Positions 45,040 through 56,852 of a stretch of 64,000 nt of DNA are shown one piece after another. The position numbers were made by a program, and so were the translations under genes. The notes below the pieces were generated by a model. The model worked only from the letters and a program-made list of their open reading frames with translations, did no database searches and was not told the DNA's origin. The DNA is from Macrosoma leucophasiata (Eukaryota; Arthropoda; Insecta; Lepidoptera; Hedylidae): positions 24,196,001 through 24,260,000 of the forward strand of contig JAWQUS010000007.1 of NCBI GenBank assembly GCA_036365455.1, read 5' to 3'. How positions within the stretch are numbered: the first letter of the stretch is position 1; each line of letters opens with the position of its first letter.

Positions 45040-45135
45040 TTATTTATTTATTTATTTACTCTTTTTATGCACGAAGATGGTGTACATAAAGGCGGACTTA
45101 ATGCCACTAGGCATTATCTCCCAGTCAACCTTTGG
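45040..45135 (-). mobile_element. Antisense LINE 3' tail
   Basis: Plus strand TTTATTTATTTATTTACTC then GCACGAAGATGGTGTACATA, GGCGGACTTAATGCCACTAG. Reversed, this is a UTR ending in a TAAA-repeat tail. A TA microsatellite follows at 45310-45333. Confidence 0.5.
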
Positions 45136-45689
45136 GTTATGAAGAGAGCGACGATGTAGGTGCAAAACGGGTCTAAATTTAGAAATTATGAGTGGAAAAT
45201 GGTTTGATCAAATAATTATATTAATAAATATAGTATATAAATAGATATATAATAAAAATTACATATATACAGCAACTATACATATGGTATATATAATATA
45301 GGTTTTTATGTATATATATATATATATATACAAACACATACATACAATTCAAATCAAATATTTTAAGGAAAATTTAACGATATTTTATATTTTGTTTAAA
45401 CTAGCTGTTCGTTCTTACGATACTTTGACACTATAAATTCAACATGTCCGACAGAGTGAACGCGTTCACAAATGTAACAACACCTCAGGTTTCATAATAA
45501 AACTCGTTCCTGCCTTTTCGTCGCAAATATAGTTTTTTTTATCGTTTCTTTTTCGTGTTTTTGCGTTTCCTGACGCAATTGGGTTTTACGTGGAGCTTGT
45601 ATTCGGACGATTTATTCGAGTGTGCGAATTAAAATAATGAAAAATGCTTTATGCACGTCAGTAACGTTCACATGAAAGACGAAGTTTTG

Positions 45690-45962
45690 AATTCTTTTGT
45701 CACATTGCCAGAAAAAGAGGTGACAACTTTGAAAAGACGCTGCTAACTGGGAAAGCACCAGGGAAAATAGCCAGGGGCAGAAGCCCACTACGATGGTCCG
45801 ACCAAATTCGCTCCACGTTAGAAGCCACAGTTTTCCAAGCCATCCACATCGCCGAGGATAGGACGACATGCCGTAATATTGTTCAAACTATAGTTATTCG
45901 TCGAGGTCACGACCCTCAGCATTGAGGACACACGACGCAAGGAGGAGGAGGAGGAGGAGGAG
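45690..45962 (+). mobile_element. LINE C-terminal remnant with GGA-repeat tail
   Basis: One frame reads KRGDNFEKTLLTGKAPGKIA, RGRSPLRWSDQIRSTLEATV, AEDRTTCRNIV and GHDPQH before a stop. GRSPLRWSDQI followed by GHDPQH is the C-terminal motif of a lepidopteran LINE. A run of GGA repeats (45940-45962) forms the 3' end. 5'-truncated. Confidence 0.72.
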
Positions 45963-45974
45963 GAACGTTCACAT

Positions 45975-46254
45975 AAATACAGTTCCAGTGACGGAACTCA
46001 AGGGCGTAGGCACCACCGCATTACCTAATATACTTGCCACTAAATGGTAGTATTCAGCACTATTGTGTTCCGGTTAGGTGGTAATGTACGGCCCTGTAAT
46101 TTCCAGCACAGAAGCATAACACCTCAGGCCTCAGAAGTGGTAACGCATCTACATTTTGACCTTAGATCTTTGTGTGGTGTCTATAGGCTGCAGTCATCAC
46201 TTAACATCAATGTGAACTGCATGCTTGTTTGCCACTTTCATGACATAAAAAAAA
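45975..46254 (+). mobile_element. SINE-A, 5' end trimmed
   Basis: Begins ACAGTTCCAGTGACGGAACT directly after the LINE tail and is complete to CTTGTTTGCCACTTTCATGA and poly-A. Substitutions such as GTATTCAGCACTATTGTG mark moderate age. Confidence 0.92.
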
Positions 46255-46584
46255 ATACGTGAATATGGTTCGATATTTCTACTCCTACCTCAGCTTTATT
46301 GGATTTTCTCGAAGGGAGTTTTCAATAGTCAATTGAAAAAATTGTATACTCACAGTTTCCTTACTTTCTCGGAGTAACACCATTTCTTTTTTTTTTTAAA
46401 CGAAGGTGGCAGTCAACTATTCAGCTCACATGGATGTTAAGTAATGACTTCAGCCTACAGACATCTACACAAAAACCAGAGGTCAAAATGCACCTTTGAG
46501 ACCTAAGTTTTAATGTCCCTGTGGTAGTTATTACGGCGCCATACTTAACGTAACCGGCACATGATAGTGCTGAACACTACCTTT

Positions 46585-46816
46585 TTATTTTATTGGTCAA
46601 ATAGAGAGAACATACAATTGGCAAATCATAACAACATAAATAAAACTACAGTCTTTTAACGATTCTACGTTGTTTTTATTTATTTATAAATTAAATTTAA
46701 ACTACCCATTAGTTCAAATTTAATTTATTAATGGTCAATTCGTTCCTTTACAATTTTGAATGAAAAATTGTTTTAAGCTTAAATATAATATTTTTGGAAT
46801 CAAGTAATGCAGTATT
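46585..46816 (-). mobile_element. T-rich LINE 3' tail inserted in SINE-A
   Basis: Starts TTATTTTATTGGTCAAATAG on the plus strand (a reversed A-rich tail). Target duplication TACCTTT at 46578-46584 and 46817-46823. No coding sequence. Confidence 0.65.
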
Positions 46817-46846
46817 TACCTTTGGCAGCAGATAATGCGGTGGTGT

Positions 46847-47088
46847 CACAGATCTTCTCCAATAGATACCGATTTATTGAATGTTTGTTCGGATCCGTGT
46901 TTACCGTTCTTTGAGGTACGCGGGGGTACGCGGGGGTTGCGGGAGACGTAACTAAAGAGCTTTGATTGGCTGTCAGGCAGCGTCGTGATATCGAGTTACG
47001 CGATATTGCGTTCTATGCTAGCAAAATGCACTAATGTGTTGTGAGCGTCGGTTGCCCTGAATGCGGTATCTATTGGAGGTGATCTGTG
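46847..47088. mobile_element. Second hAT-type MITE family (M2) in SINE-A
   Basis: 242 bp, ends CACAGATCTTCTCCAATAGA and the inverted TCTATTGGAGGTGATCTGTG (25-bp terminal repeats, 22 matching). Perfect 8-bp duplication GGTGGTGT (46839-46846, 47089-47096). Interior is CG-rich with GGTACGCGGGGGTACGCGGG, a direct repeat. The only M2 copy in the window. Confidence 0.9.
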
Positions 47089-47811
47089 GGTGGTGTGGTG
47101 CCTCGCCCTCGAGCCACTAGAGCTCCTGTCCCTCAGTTTTTATCAATGATTATGACAAATTTGGAAATATTCTATAATCTACACAAGCCTTTATTTGCAT
47201 ACTCAACAACATTAAAAAGAAACAAGTTCTGTAGAACTGTAGTGGCCTAATGTTCGCAGTAATTAGTGTCGCAATAAATTAGTTGTTTATACGTTTTACC
47301 TATTCACAGTGGAGGAAACAATGACTCTGAGATAAAGTTTTACTTTTACTATGTGTCTTACATAATTTTATAATACAAATACAACTTAAACTACTAATTA
47401 AACATACTTTTACTGTTGCTTTTTAATTACTACGATTATTTAAAAAAAACTGTTGTTCGTATTATATCTTGTACCTACTATACTAGTACTTTAATTTTTA
47501 TTTGTACCTATCATTGTTGCATCTACCCGTTCCATTCATACAGCGCATACTTGCTCACAGAACAGTTTTTTTCTCACTTTACATACATTATGATGTTAAT
47601 TGTAGGTATGTATGTAAAATAATAATGTACTTAATATAATTTATTGTCATCATAAAATAACATTGTTGTATTTTAAATGTTGTGTATATTTTGAAACTCC
47701 AATCAAATTTAAATTGGTATGATTAAATTAAATGTTTTCAAACATCAACTGTAGGTATTCTATTAATATTCCATTTTAATAATATAAGACGCAGTAAAGA
47801 CGGGTGTAGAG

Positions 47812-48121
47812 CAAAGAGCAACACGGGCCACCGGCGCAGCGGCGGACCGGAGGGGAGTAGCCGTAGCGTTTATTACCGATACAAAACAGTCTATCATTTT
47901 TGCGGGGGGAAATTTGTGTATCACACAGAACAAAAATCATCTTATTACTACGAAACTCACACCTTGACTTTAACAAAATACATAAACAATTTCACGCACA
48001 CATTTAAACATCTCGGTGACACGCATAGGGTCACTTGTGCTTGTACTCTGACAGAGGGGTAAGCCTGCATAAGGCTGCTCCCCTCCGGTCCGCCGCGGCC
48101 GATGGCCCGTGTTGCTCTATG
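47812..48121 (-). mobile_element. hAT-type MITE M1, long subtype
   Basis: 310 bp with perfect duplication GTGTAGAG (47804-47811, 48122-48129). Left end CAAAGAGCAACACGGGCCAC (one change in the tip), right end GGCCCGTGTTGCTCTATG; both carry the GC-rich segment. The interior has lost ~10 bp near CACACAGAACAAAAATCATC. Confidence 0.95.
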
Positions 48122-48256
48122 GTGTAGAGTGGAAACGGGGCCGTTGTACGATCAACGGCGTTGTTTACAACTTCAAGACGCTCTAATCTCTCGGTCAGAT
48201 ACGAAAAAATCTAAATAAAAACAAGTTACACGTGCTATCTTTATATACTTACATTC

Positions 48257-48777
48257 CTACTGGTGGTAGAGTTCCAGTGCTCGAGGGCGCAGACAACACC
48301 GCATTACTAAATCTGTCTACCGTCAAATAGTAGTGTTCAGCACTATCGTGTTCCTGTTAGATGGTAACATAGAGCAACACGCGCCACCGGCCGCGGCGGA
48401 CCGGAGGGGAGTAGCCATATGGAGGCTTTCCCCTCTGTCAAAGTACAAGCCTTAATGGGCCTATACCTGTCGTCTAGAAGTTTAAATGTGTGCGTGAAAT
48501 TGTTTATATATTTTGTTAAAGTCAAGTTTCGTAGTAATAGACGATTTTTGTAGTGTGTGTGTTTGTCACACGCATTTCCCCCTCCAAAAAAAGGTCAGAC
48601 TGTTTTGCATCGGTAATAAACGCTATGGCTACTCCCCTCCAGTCCGCCGCGGCGCGGCGGCCGGTGGCCCGTGTTGCTCTATGGATGGTAATGTACCCCG
48701 TATCTATCTTAGAGACAACAATTTAGATCAGGGGTGGTAACGCATCTGTATTTTGACTTCTCGTTTTTTTTTTTTTT
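48257..48777 (+). mobile_element. SINE-A interrupted by MITE M1
   Basis: 5' half 48257-48367 (CTACTGGTGGTAGAGTTCCA to CCTGTTAGATGGTAA), 3' part 48684-48777 (GATGGTAATGTACCCCG, GGGGTGGTAACGCATCTGTA, T-run). The duplicated GATGGTAA is the SINE-A word GGTGGTAATG of this copy. Confidence 0.9.
48368..48683 (+). mobile_element. hAT-type MITE M1, long subtype, in SINE-A
   Basis: 316 bp with perfect 8-bp duplication GATGGTAA (48360-48367, 48684-48691). Full GC-rich terminal repeats at both ends; the right one has an extra GCGGC unit (GCCGCGGCGCGGCGGCCGG). Confidence 0.95.
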
Positions 48778-49763
48778 ACATTGAGTTCCTGTGATTAAGT
48801 ATCACAGCCTGTTCTAATCTGTTTCCAATTTCATTCCAGTTCTCACTTTTATTCCTCTCGCACTTTCATTCTTCATACTATGTCTTTCTTTCTTTCATAC
48901 ATACAACCTTTCTCTCCTTTTGTCTGGGGGGGAGTACCCAGCTGACCTTTTACCTATTCTTATCTACTTTTTTATTTATTTATTAATTCTATTACATAGG
49001 GAAATAAATTTTAGGCGTTGTTTTTACAAAATATTGCTGTTGTTTACATAGTTTTCCTTAATTAATTTCACTCAGTTATGACTTAAACTTAGTAACAGTT
49101 CTTTAATTACTGCTTATTCTATATTACAATACATACTGGGTGTGATATCATATAATTTTAATTTGTCATGTGAATGTAGTACCTACCTACCTACGCATTA
49201 GCAATTACTATAATTAAGTAAATGCCTCATCTAATTTAATTGCATGCTATACCCACCCGGGGGGCGGTACTCTTCTTCTTAACACAGACTATTGTAATAA
49301 ATAGCCTAGCAAGAAAAATGGTACAATGCCCATACTATAACTATTGTGCACCTATATGTCAATTTGTGAAATGATAATGTCAAATTAAAAATTTGTATTA
49401 TTATTATTTCTATATTATATAATTAAATAGATAAATAAAAAATATTTATGATAGATAAGGAATAATATATTCAATATTTATTATTGATGACAGATTTTTA
49501 AATTATTTGTATTTTTTTAATGATGTATAAATATGTATGTATTTTGATTCCACTTTTATTTTATTTTTGTGAAGTGGGTGATCTGAATGTAATTTTTTAT
49601 TTGACTTTAATAGTTGTTAAATTTTATTAATCATTTTTTTTTTGCTTTCTATCGCATTGGGCAAAACCTGTAATGGTAGATATAAATTCGATAAATAAAT
49701 TTAAAAAAAAAAAAACTGCCGGTTTGTAATCGTCCATGAGGCGCTGGTTTAAGTTATTGTTAA

Positions 49764-49880
49764 TGTAATCTCTTGTTTTATGAAGATGTTATAGGCTACA
49801 GGCTACAATATTATTTACCATCACTGTGAACTGAATACGTACCTACTTGTTTGCCACTTCATGACATAAACAAAATAGAT
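49764..49880 (+). mobile_element. Old SINE-A 3' end
   Basis: AATCTCTTGTTTTATGAAGA, TTATAGGCTACAGGCTACAA (a duplicated 8-mer), CACTGTGAACTGAATACG, CTTGTTTGCCACTTCATGAC. Diverged. Confidence 0.65.
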
Positions 49881-49984
49881 AAATTACATAATTATCTACT
49901 CACAAAAAAAATCCTGCTTTTATAAATAAATTATAGCACTGCGACCGCAAGTCCAATCGAAACTATTGATTCTAGGTAAATAAC

Positions 49985-50490
49985 CTTGCCTAAGTTTCCA
50001 TTCTCAGCTTAAAGTTTTGCACATTGGGAAAACCGAAAGCTACAACAAAATAGACGACTATCGATAAATATGTTGATGGCGATTGCATAATGCCAACTAA
50101 AGGATAGCTAAGCAATGTGCACTCACATTCGCCTTGACTGAGTATGCGAGCTTAGTTAAACATTAATTGAGAAAACCAAAATCTAGAGAATTTGTACGAA
50201 ACTGACGCTACAGGCATCACGGCAAAAAATATCGACGGTTCAACTGATGGTGATTCCATAATGCCATCCGGAGAATATCTTTGAAATTTGCATTCACCAA
50301 CATTGGCTGAGGACGAGTTAAACTTTTGCATATTAGGAAAACCAAAAGCTACAACGAAACAGACGCTGCCTACGTCACAACGAAAATGAATAGATAATGC
50401 AATTGATGGTGTTTGCATAAAACCATCTAAAGAATGTCTATGCAATGCCATGTGCACGCATAAATATTTGTAGTCGGCCGACACCCGTAT
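49985..50490 (-). repeat. Degenerate ~160-bp tandem repeat with coding-like minus strand
   Basis: Three units of about 160 bp. Read on the minus strand in one frame they give LDGFMQTPSIALSI...FVVAFGFPNMQKF, PDGIMESPSVEPSIFF, and VGIMQSPSTYLSI...FVVAFGFPNVQNF. Only one stop (TAA near 50151) breaks the frame across three units. The motif GIM-x-SPS and VAFGFPN repeat at ~54 residues. No known domain is recognised; it may be a decayed repeat-protein exon or a repeat that happens to be open. Confidence 0.5.
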
Positions 50491-51020
50491 GTGGCGCGGT
50501 GGTGCAGTGATAACAGTCCTCGCTTCATCCATGACCCAGTTGCTGTGTTTACGTTACAGTTGGCGGATTACACTTTATTTATTTAGATTCCCTTATCGTT
50601 ATTGATGTCGCACGACCGCAGGGCTGTCTCGATAACGATATGGACCCAAGACACCATGGGTAGGCAGGCATATATATATTTCCAGCGATTAGCGATATTT
50701 GTACTTATTATGTCACGTATATTAAACTTTTAATCAATTCTAAATCGCCTAGCGTAGTTTCAGCATTTGTTTCGAAATTGATAACGGTAGCAAATAATCT
50801 TCAGTCAGTGAAGTCAGTGAAATGTTACCATTGGGTGCCCACATAAAACTGGAATTTGCGATGCGAATTGCTCCGATGCGATTCAGATCACCATACTTTC
50901 TTTCTTACATACTATAGGATCAATAACGAACGACGACGAACCGTGCTAACAAAGTTGTTACGCTGATTTGCTGTAGATAAAACTAAGACTACTAACAAAA
51001 TCGTTATGCTGCCACTATAT

Positions 51021-51303
51021 CTTACTGGTGGTAGAGCTCCAGTGACGGAGCTCGCGGGCGTAGGCACCACCGCATTACCTAATATACTTGCCGCTAAATG
51101 GTAGTATTCAGCACTATCGTGTTCCGGTCAGGTGGTAATGTAATTTCCGGCACAGAGGCATAACACCTTAGGCCTCAGGAGTGGCAACGTATCTGCATTT
51201 TGACCTTGGTCTTTGTGTGGGTGTCTATAGGCTGCAGTCATCACTTAACATCAATGTGAACTGCATGCTTGTTTGCCACTTCCATAATATATATAAAAAA
51301 AAA
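51021..51303 (+). mobile_element. SINE-A, close to the family consensus
   Basis: Starts CTTACTGGTGGTAGAGCTCC and runs through GAGCTCGCGGGCGTAGGCAC to TTGCCACTTCCATAATATA and an A-run. A ~12-bp deletion removes GTACGGCCCTG. The low divergence marks it among the youngest copies here. Confidence 0.93.
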
Positions 51304-54300
51304 CAGTATTTCCGACAAACACACAATAGCTGATAATAAGACCTTAACTTATTTGGATCGGTTTCTAGAGTATCATTTTCAAATCCTAATGTTACTAGTT
51401 TCTAATTTTCTAGTTCGTTGTTGACATTTTGTTTGCATATGTTCGTGATCATAGCTTCAATTAGCAATTTACTTCCCGTTTGATTAAACAAAAACAACGC
51501 GCAAACAAACATAAGTGAGTGTTGAAGATACGCTTGTGCAGGACATTCACATTCGTTGTTATGTAAAGTCTTTAATTGGGTTAAGCAAGCGATTACAACT
51601 ATACAATTCTTGAATTACCTACAAGCCGATTGTCCGACGCGACCCCAATACGCGGACAAATAAAAGGCGATAAGAATTACTTTTGTTTAATGTATTTGAT
51701 AAGGGTGAATGTAGCAATCGCATGGTCTATTATATTTTCAACAAGGTTTTCCTCGTTCGAATTGGTTGAATTATTTTGTATATATTAGTATTTTGATTCG
51801 AGATCATTGACGCTTCCCCAACTAGTTTTATCTAAACGATAGATATTTTTCATGATTTTGCTATAATTTCATCGAGTTTTGATAGTAATAATTAAATAAG
51901 GGAAGTAATAGAAGGTACAAACAATATCAAATGCTCACGTTTAAAGTCATGTGCCTCTAATGGTTATATCGATTAATAGACAATGGGCAACGTAACTCGT
52001 GGTAACGATCTAAGACGGAATAAAATGAAATGTAGTACAAAATATTTTTGTTGAGGCGAGATATCAAATAGACGCATTGTGATATATTAAACACGACCTT
52101 GCAACGGTCATTCAAACAGATAAGAATTAGATTTGCTATTATTGTATGTTATGCATTGGACTGGGCTGATTTAAGTTTAAAATTTGCTGTATTGATCTGC
52201 TTGAATATTCTATTAACGACAGTTAGGGTCCGTTTGTTTTTAGGGTGGAAAAGAAAAGCTTTAAAAAGAAGATATTTTTATGCATCAACAAACTTGAAGG
52301 AACTTTCAATAAATGCCAAGAGAGGTTCAATAAATACTACATCAACAAATCTATCTAGGATAGTGACGATAATATTTGAACTTTAATCAGGAGATCTTTA
52401 ATCTTATTTGAATTAAATACTAATGATAATAATGAAATTAATGAAATTTTTCAACACTAAACTATCAGTATAATAGAAGTACCTATTGTGAAAGCGGTGG
52501 AGAAAAATATTCACTGTATTTACATACACCGGTCACTAAACTCTCGCTTAGCAAATTGCTTGCATTTTATAGTGTTATAGTGTAGGTGGCGCGTAGGTGG
52601 AGCCTTGATGAATCTATTTGCACACTAATTCATGAAAACATATATTTCAATAGTACGTATGTGTTCTTTATTCCTAATGTCTCTACAACTATATTGTCTT
52701 CTCTTAGATAGAGTTCGACGTACAGAAAATTATAAACAGTAATATTTTAAGAATTTATATACTTGCAAAATAATCTATAGCTACGTATAAATAATGATGA
52801 TCATAGATGTTTAAAATTGGTATAAAGTAGTATAAACTGCAAACGTTATCTGTGAGTTAGAGATTTATTGAAGGTCTTCTTCGGACACTACTTATATATA
52901 CTGTCTAGGTAGGGCCGTCTTGCTCTTTCTGAGCCTCTGCAACGAAATAATGTAAAACAGTCGCCTGTGTTTGCTCTAAGGGGAGTATTCATGTGCACAG
53001 TTACGTTTCTGATAAGATAAAAAAAACAAATGATACAAGAAACAGTCGTGATCGATTATTTTCAAACTTTTGTTAAAAAAACGTAACTTCAACGTCCAAA
53101 TGCGATTCCGCGAGATTATCCGGTTTAATTGAGTTTATTTTAGGACATAATCCGATGTATTTTGACAGATAATCAGATGGGACAGCGGACTTTCACCGAC
53201 ACGTCGATGTTGTCCGATAACCAATGATAACTCAGGTCGAGCATTGCGCAGGGTAACGAACTCGCGCCGCTCTTGTATAATGCCTATACAAACACGTACG
53301 TTAATGCACTTTAATGAGTGTCACTTCCATTTGATTTCGCACGGAATAAATTGTTAGTAATAAGGTGTTGTTACGTGAGTAGATTAGATTATATTAGATT
53401 ATATTAATATGTTATTTTTATATAACACCGTGCGGTAGGATAGGATGTAAATGAACGATATAACTACGATCATATCACATACCTAGTGGAATCTAATATG
53501 ATTATGCTTTATATATCCAATTACTAAGTTTCAATAAAATTACGAAATTATAGTTTATCATGACATTTGTTTGCAACGATTATTCTCAATTATTTGATTA
53601 AACAATTTCAACATCTACGGCGTTCTTATGTTGTTTTTAACGTAATTGAGATAATTATTCTAACCGTCACCAATTAAAATACTTAAGCCTCATAAATTGA
53701 ACACGGTGTATTTAAAGTTAGTCAACAAAAAATAAATTTATTTTTAATAGAATTGTGCATTGTAAGATTTTGAACTATAATACTTGATGTAGTTTTACCT
53801 GATGATATTTAAGAGACATGATGCATGATGTAGGTACTTATTTATCGATTTGTAATAAACTTGCATTGGTATTAGTATTTTGATTATCAGTAACTTAGAA
53901 AATTATATAATAAAATTGAAATTCAGATCTCATCAGTTGAAGACAACATTTTATCATAGTTGTATATAACTTATACACACCAAACGCAACGCACATTGAA
54001 TTTTAAAATTTAGTCGAATAAGAACTGACAATTCACAGTAACCATATTTTGTTTAATAAATATGTACAATATCACAGATATCACTTTTCGTTCACTCATG
54101 AAATATTACAAATTCTTTAAAAATCCTAAATATAATTGAAGATATTCCTACAATATACACGCGACAAGAGCAATGTTTTCACGTCATGATGTTACTTTTA
54201 AAATCCTCAAAAGATTATATTTGATTTATGAATCATATGTTTACAGTATGTTAAATCAAATATCATGGGATATTGTGGACTGAATCACAGGATTACGTCA

Positions 54301-55306
54301 GGAGCGTTAAGATTATGGCAAGGCCAAATTTTACTGCCGAACTTTATCGCTTCCTTTGAACCGTGAATGAATTTGTAAGTGTCACAATTCAGAGTGAAGA
54401 ATTACAAATCTGATAAGTTTTTTAGATTCTTGCATGATTAGCAATTTGAAGATGTTGCATGTTGCTCAAATTTAGTATTTTAACAGCATTTAATCAATGT
54501 CTTCACTAATATTTTTATAATTTTATTGCTTTCGGCTGTTTTATTTACGAATTTTGGAGTTTTTTTTTTTTCTTGTTATTGTAATTTTGTTGCAACTTAT
54601 TTTTGTCTACAGTCGTCGATTAGGTTTTGCAAGGAAAATGAAATTGTTGTAAGCAAATAATATTTATTATGTCATTGCTGATATTTTTTTGATGTCTAGA
54701 TTTAGACAGATAAACAGCCATCTTTATCAACTGCAGTGTTGAGAGTTGATTAGTCTACATTTTGATTCAAAAGAGCAATGAATCGTGTTTTGAATGCCAG
54801 TCTCTGAAAGCTGTAGGAATTTATGTCTGCGAATAAATTAATTTTATGTACATCGGCGTAAAGTGCGCTTACGACCGTAGTATACTTAGCTGTTGGCAGT
54901 AAAGGTTATAGCTATACGTTTTCATTGCGACGGCCTGTCGATTTTTCTGATCTAATAGTTTCTTTATTAACAAACGTAATAATTTTGGCAGTGTCTAATG
55001 TATTTGTGATGGTCGGTAATAACAATTTACAGTCGAAATAATTCTAAAAATATGTTTTAATGTTTTATTAGATACTTAGGTATTTTATAATCAGAGTCGT
55101 CGGTCACTTTTGCTTACCAAATAAAATTAATTAAACAGCATATGCCTACAAGTTTAAATCGGATAATGCAATTTTGCCCTCGGATTACACCATTTCGTTT
55201 CATCCTTAAGTTTAATTAAGTTCAGCGATTAATCAATGAAAATATCATCTATCAAGTAAATAACTAAATATTAACTGTGCAGTGATGATTGTATTCTTAA
55301 TAGAGA
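51304..55306. other. 4 kb with no gene or transposon recognised
   Basis: AT-rich and free of the families above. The 95-codon frame at 52099-52386 has no motif. CG-rich words near 53255-53275 (GAACTCGCGCCGCTC) are too short to call. Could be intron or conserved non-coding sequence; comparison with other moths would be needed to tell. Confidence 0.4.
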
Positions 55307-55309
55307 TTT

Positions 55310-55533
55310 TAATCCAGAACGTGTAAATTGTGGAACGAACTTCCCTCTGAGGTGTTCCCTCGGTGCTACAATATGGGGTTCTTCAAAAATGGCGTCAAAA
55401 GAGTCCTTCAGGGCTGGCAGCGCGTTGGCAACTCCCCTGGTGTTGCAAATGTCCATAGGCGACGGTGACCACTTACCATCAGGTGGCCCGTCTGCTTGTC
55501 TGTCAACTAAATGACATGAAAAAAAAAAAAATA
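55310..55533 (+). mobile_element. CR1-like LINE 3' end (family L-M), copy 2
   Basis: Encodes CKLWNELPSEVFPRCYNMGF, then FKNGVKRVLQGWQRVGNSPG and VANVHRRR before the stop, the C terminus of a LINE reverse transcriptase. Its UTR end GACCACTTACCATCAGGTGG, CCGTCTGCTTGTCTGTCAAC, GACATGAAAA is similar to the 3' end of SINE-A. Confidence 0.8.
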
Positions 55534-56329
55534 TTCTTAAATCATCGTGTCTGCTAACTTAACGGTCCAACACTGGTTGTTATCAACGTCAATATACCTT
55601 CCAATACGTTCAGCGTTGAACAGTGGCTTGTATTATTGTTGGGTGAGTTGACGCTAATTGTTTATGTATTCAATCGTACTACTTTACGAGTGGGTTTCGT
55701 CTATAAAATCGATTGCGATCTGTCGATGTCGACCTTGCGATTGGCTGGTACAATTGCGTTGGCATGTGCATGGTAAACGTTACGCAATCACGCATGCTAG
55801 TTCCTGGCTGCCGCGCATTTCAATAGCGTGATGGGCTTAACTCGACTTGTTTTTGCGGTTGTTTCATAAAATATAAAAAGTTAATATAATTTCAAACCGA
55901 CTTATAGCTTGACGCATAATTATTAATTACACTCGTAATTCGTTCCTATGTGTATGTACGTACGTATATTAAGTTCATACATGTATACCTATGTTGTTAT
56001 GCTTTTAAGGTTCGGTTGCACCAAAATATATGTTAAAGTTAAAAAAATTATATTAAAATGCACATCCTTCTCGAACTTTACTAAATTTGATTAAATTAGA
56101 GAAGCAATTAAAATTTTAGATTATTTTTAACAAATACTTATTTTGGTGAAACCGAATCTAAGGATTCAAGACTATATTGTTAATGGTGGTAAGAGTGGAT
56201 ATGTGTATATTATGGGTTCTTTTTATTAAAAGGTTTCTTAAAGTTAAAGAGAAAGAGGCCGTGGTATGAATGTAAGTTAGCGAATGAAGATTGAAGATTG
56301 ATGGACGACTGAATGATTGAGGCGATTGA

Positions 56330-56520
56330 AGGCTCCTGTGTGGTTGGTCGTCGCCGTCAGCGACGTCGCTGCGTCGGTGCGCTCATGTTTCTACCAATCA
56401 TGCATGAATTATGTGCTTGTATCACTATTCCCGGAACGGAGAATCAAATCCAAGACTTCAGGCATTATTACTAACACCTTACCACCACTACCCCTGAGCC
56501 ACTTAGACAAAATTAATGAT
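56330..56520 (-). mobile_element. tRNA-headed SINE remnant
   Basis: Reverse strand has an A-box-like GTGGCTCAGGGGTAGTGGTG and a decayed B-box GGATTTGATTCTCC, followed by a CG-rich body (CGACGCAGCGACGTCGCTGA). Only one copy in the window. The plus-strand open frame 56317-56544 is explained by it. Confidence 0.5.
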
Positions 56521-56852
56521 ACTTTTTTCGAAACGTATTGTTAACAGTGTTCATAGATATAGGAAAAATCTCATCATAAATATTGCTAATTTGCCTATCA
56601 TAGTATCTATTAAACACAGACCAATCAGCCTTCCTAGTCGATGCTATTAAATAATTGTTAGATGCGCATCGTTTAAATCACACAACAATTGATTGAGTTC
56701 TAGAATGCTAATAGTTAGTGCTATGGTTAGAGCTAGATCATAGTCTTTATACGCAAGTATCTAGTATCCAATATATATAGGTGGCATGGATCTTGTTCAA
56801 TCCTAAATAATTTATATACTTAGTTATACTTATATATATTTATTTTTATTAT

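Larger units (their letters stand above)
46385..47124 (-). mobile_element. SINE-A split twice, by a LINE tail and a hAT-type MITE
   Basis: SINE-A pieces: 46385-46584 (AGGTGGCAGTCAACTATTCA to CTGAACACTACCTTT), 46817-46846 (TTTGGCAGCAGATAATGCGG) and 47089-47124 (GTGGTGCCTCGCCCTCGAGC to GAGCTCCTG). The first gap is a 232-bp T-rich insert with TACCTTT duplicated, the second a 242-bp MITE with GGTGGTGT duplicated. Confidence 0.88.

Noticed and set aside
50560..50700. tRNA-like GGCGCGGTGGTGCAGTGATA near 50494 followed by possible SINE
   Set aside because: Only an A-box-like phrase; no B-box and no second copy in the window.
52099..52386. 95-codon open frame in the repeat-free stretch
   Set aside because: Composition follows the AT-rich background, no motif, no acceptor/donor pair, and no duplicate to test for coding constraint.
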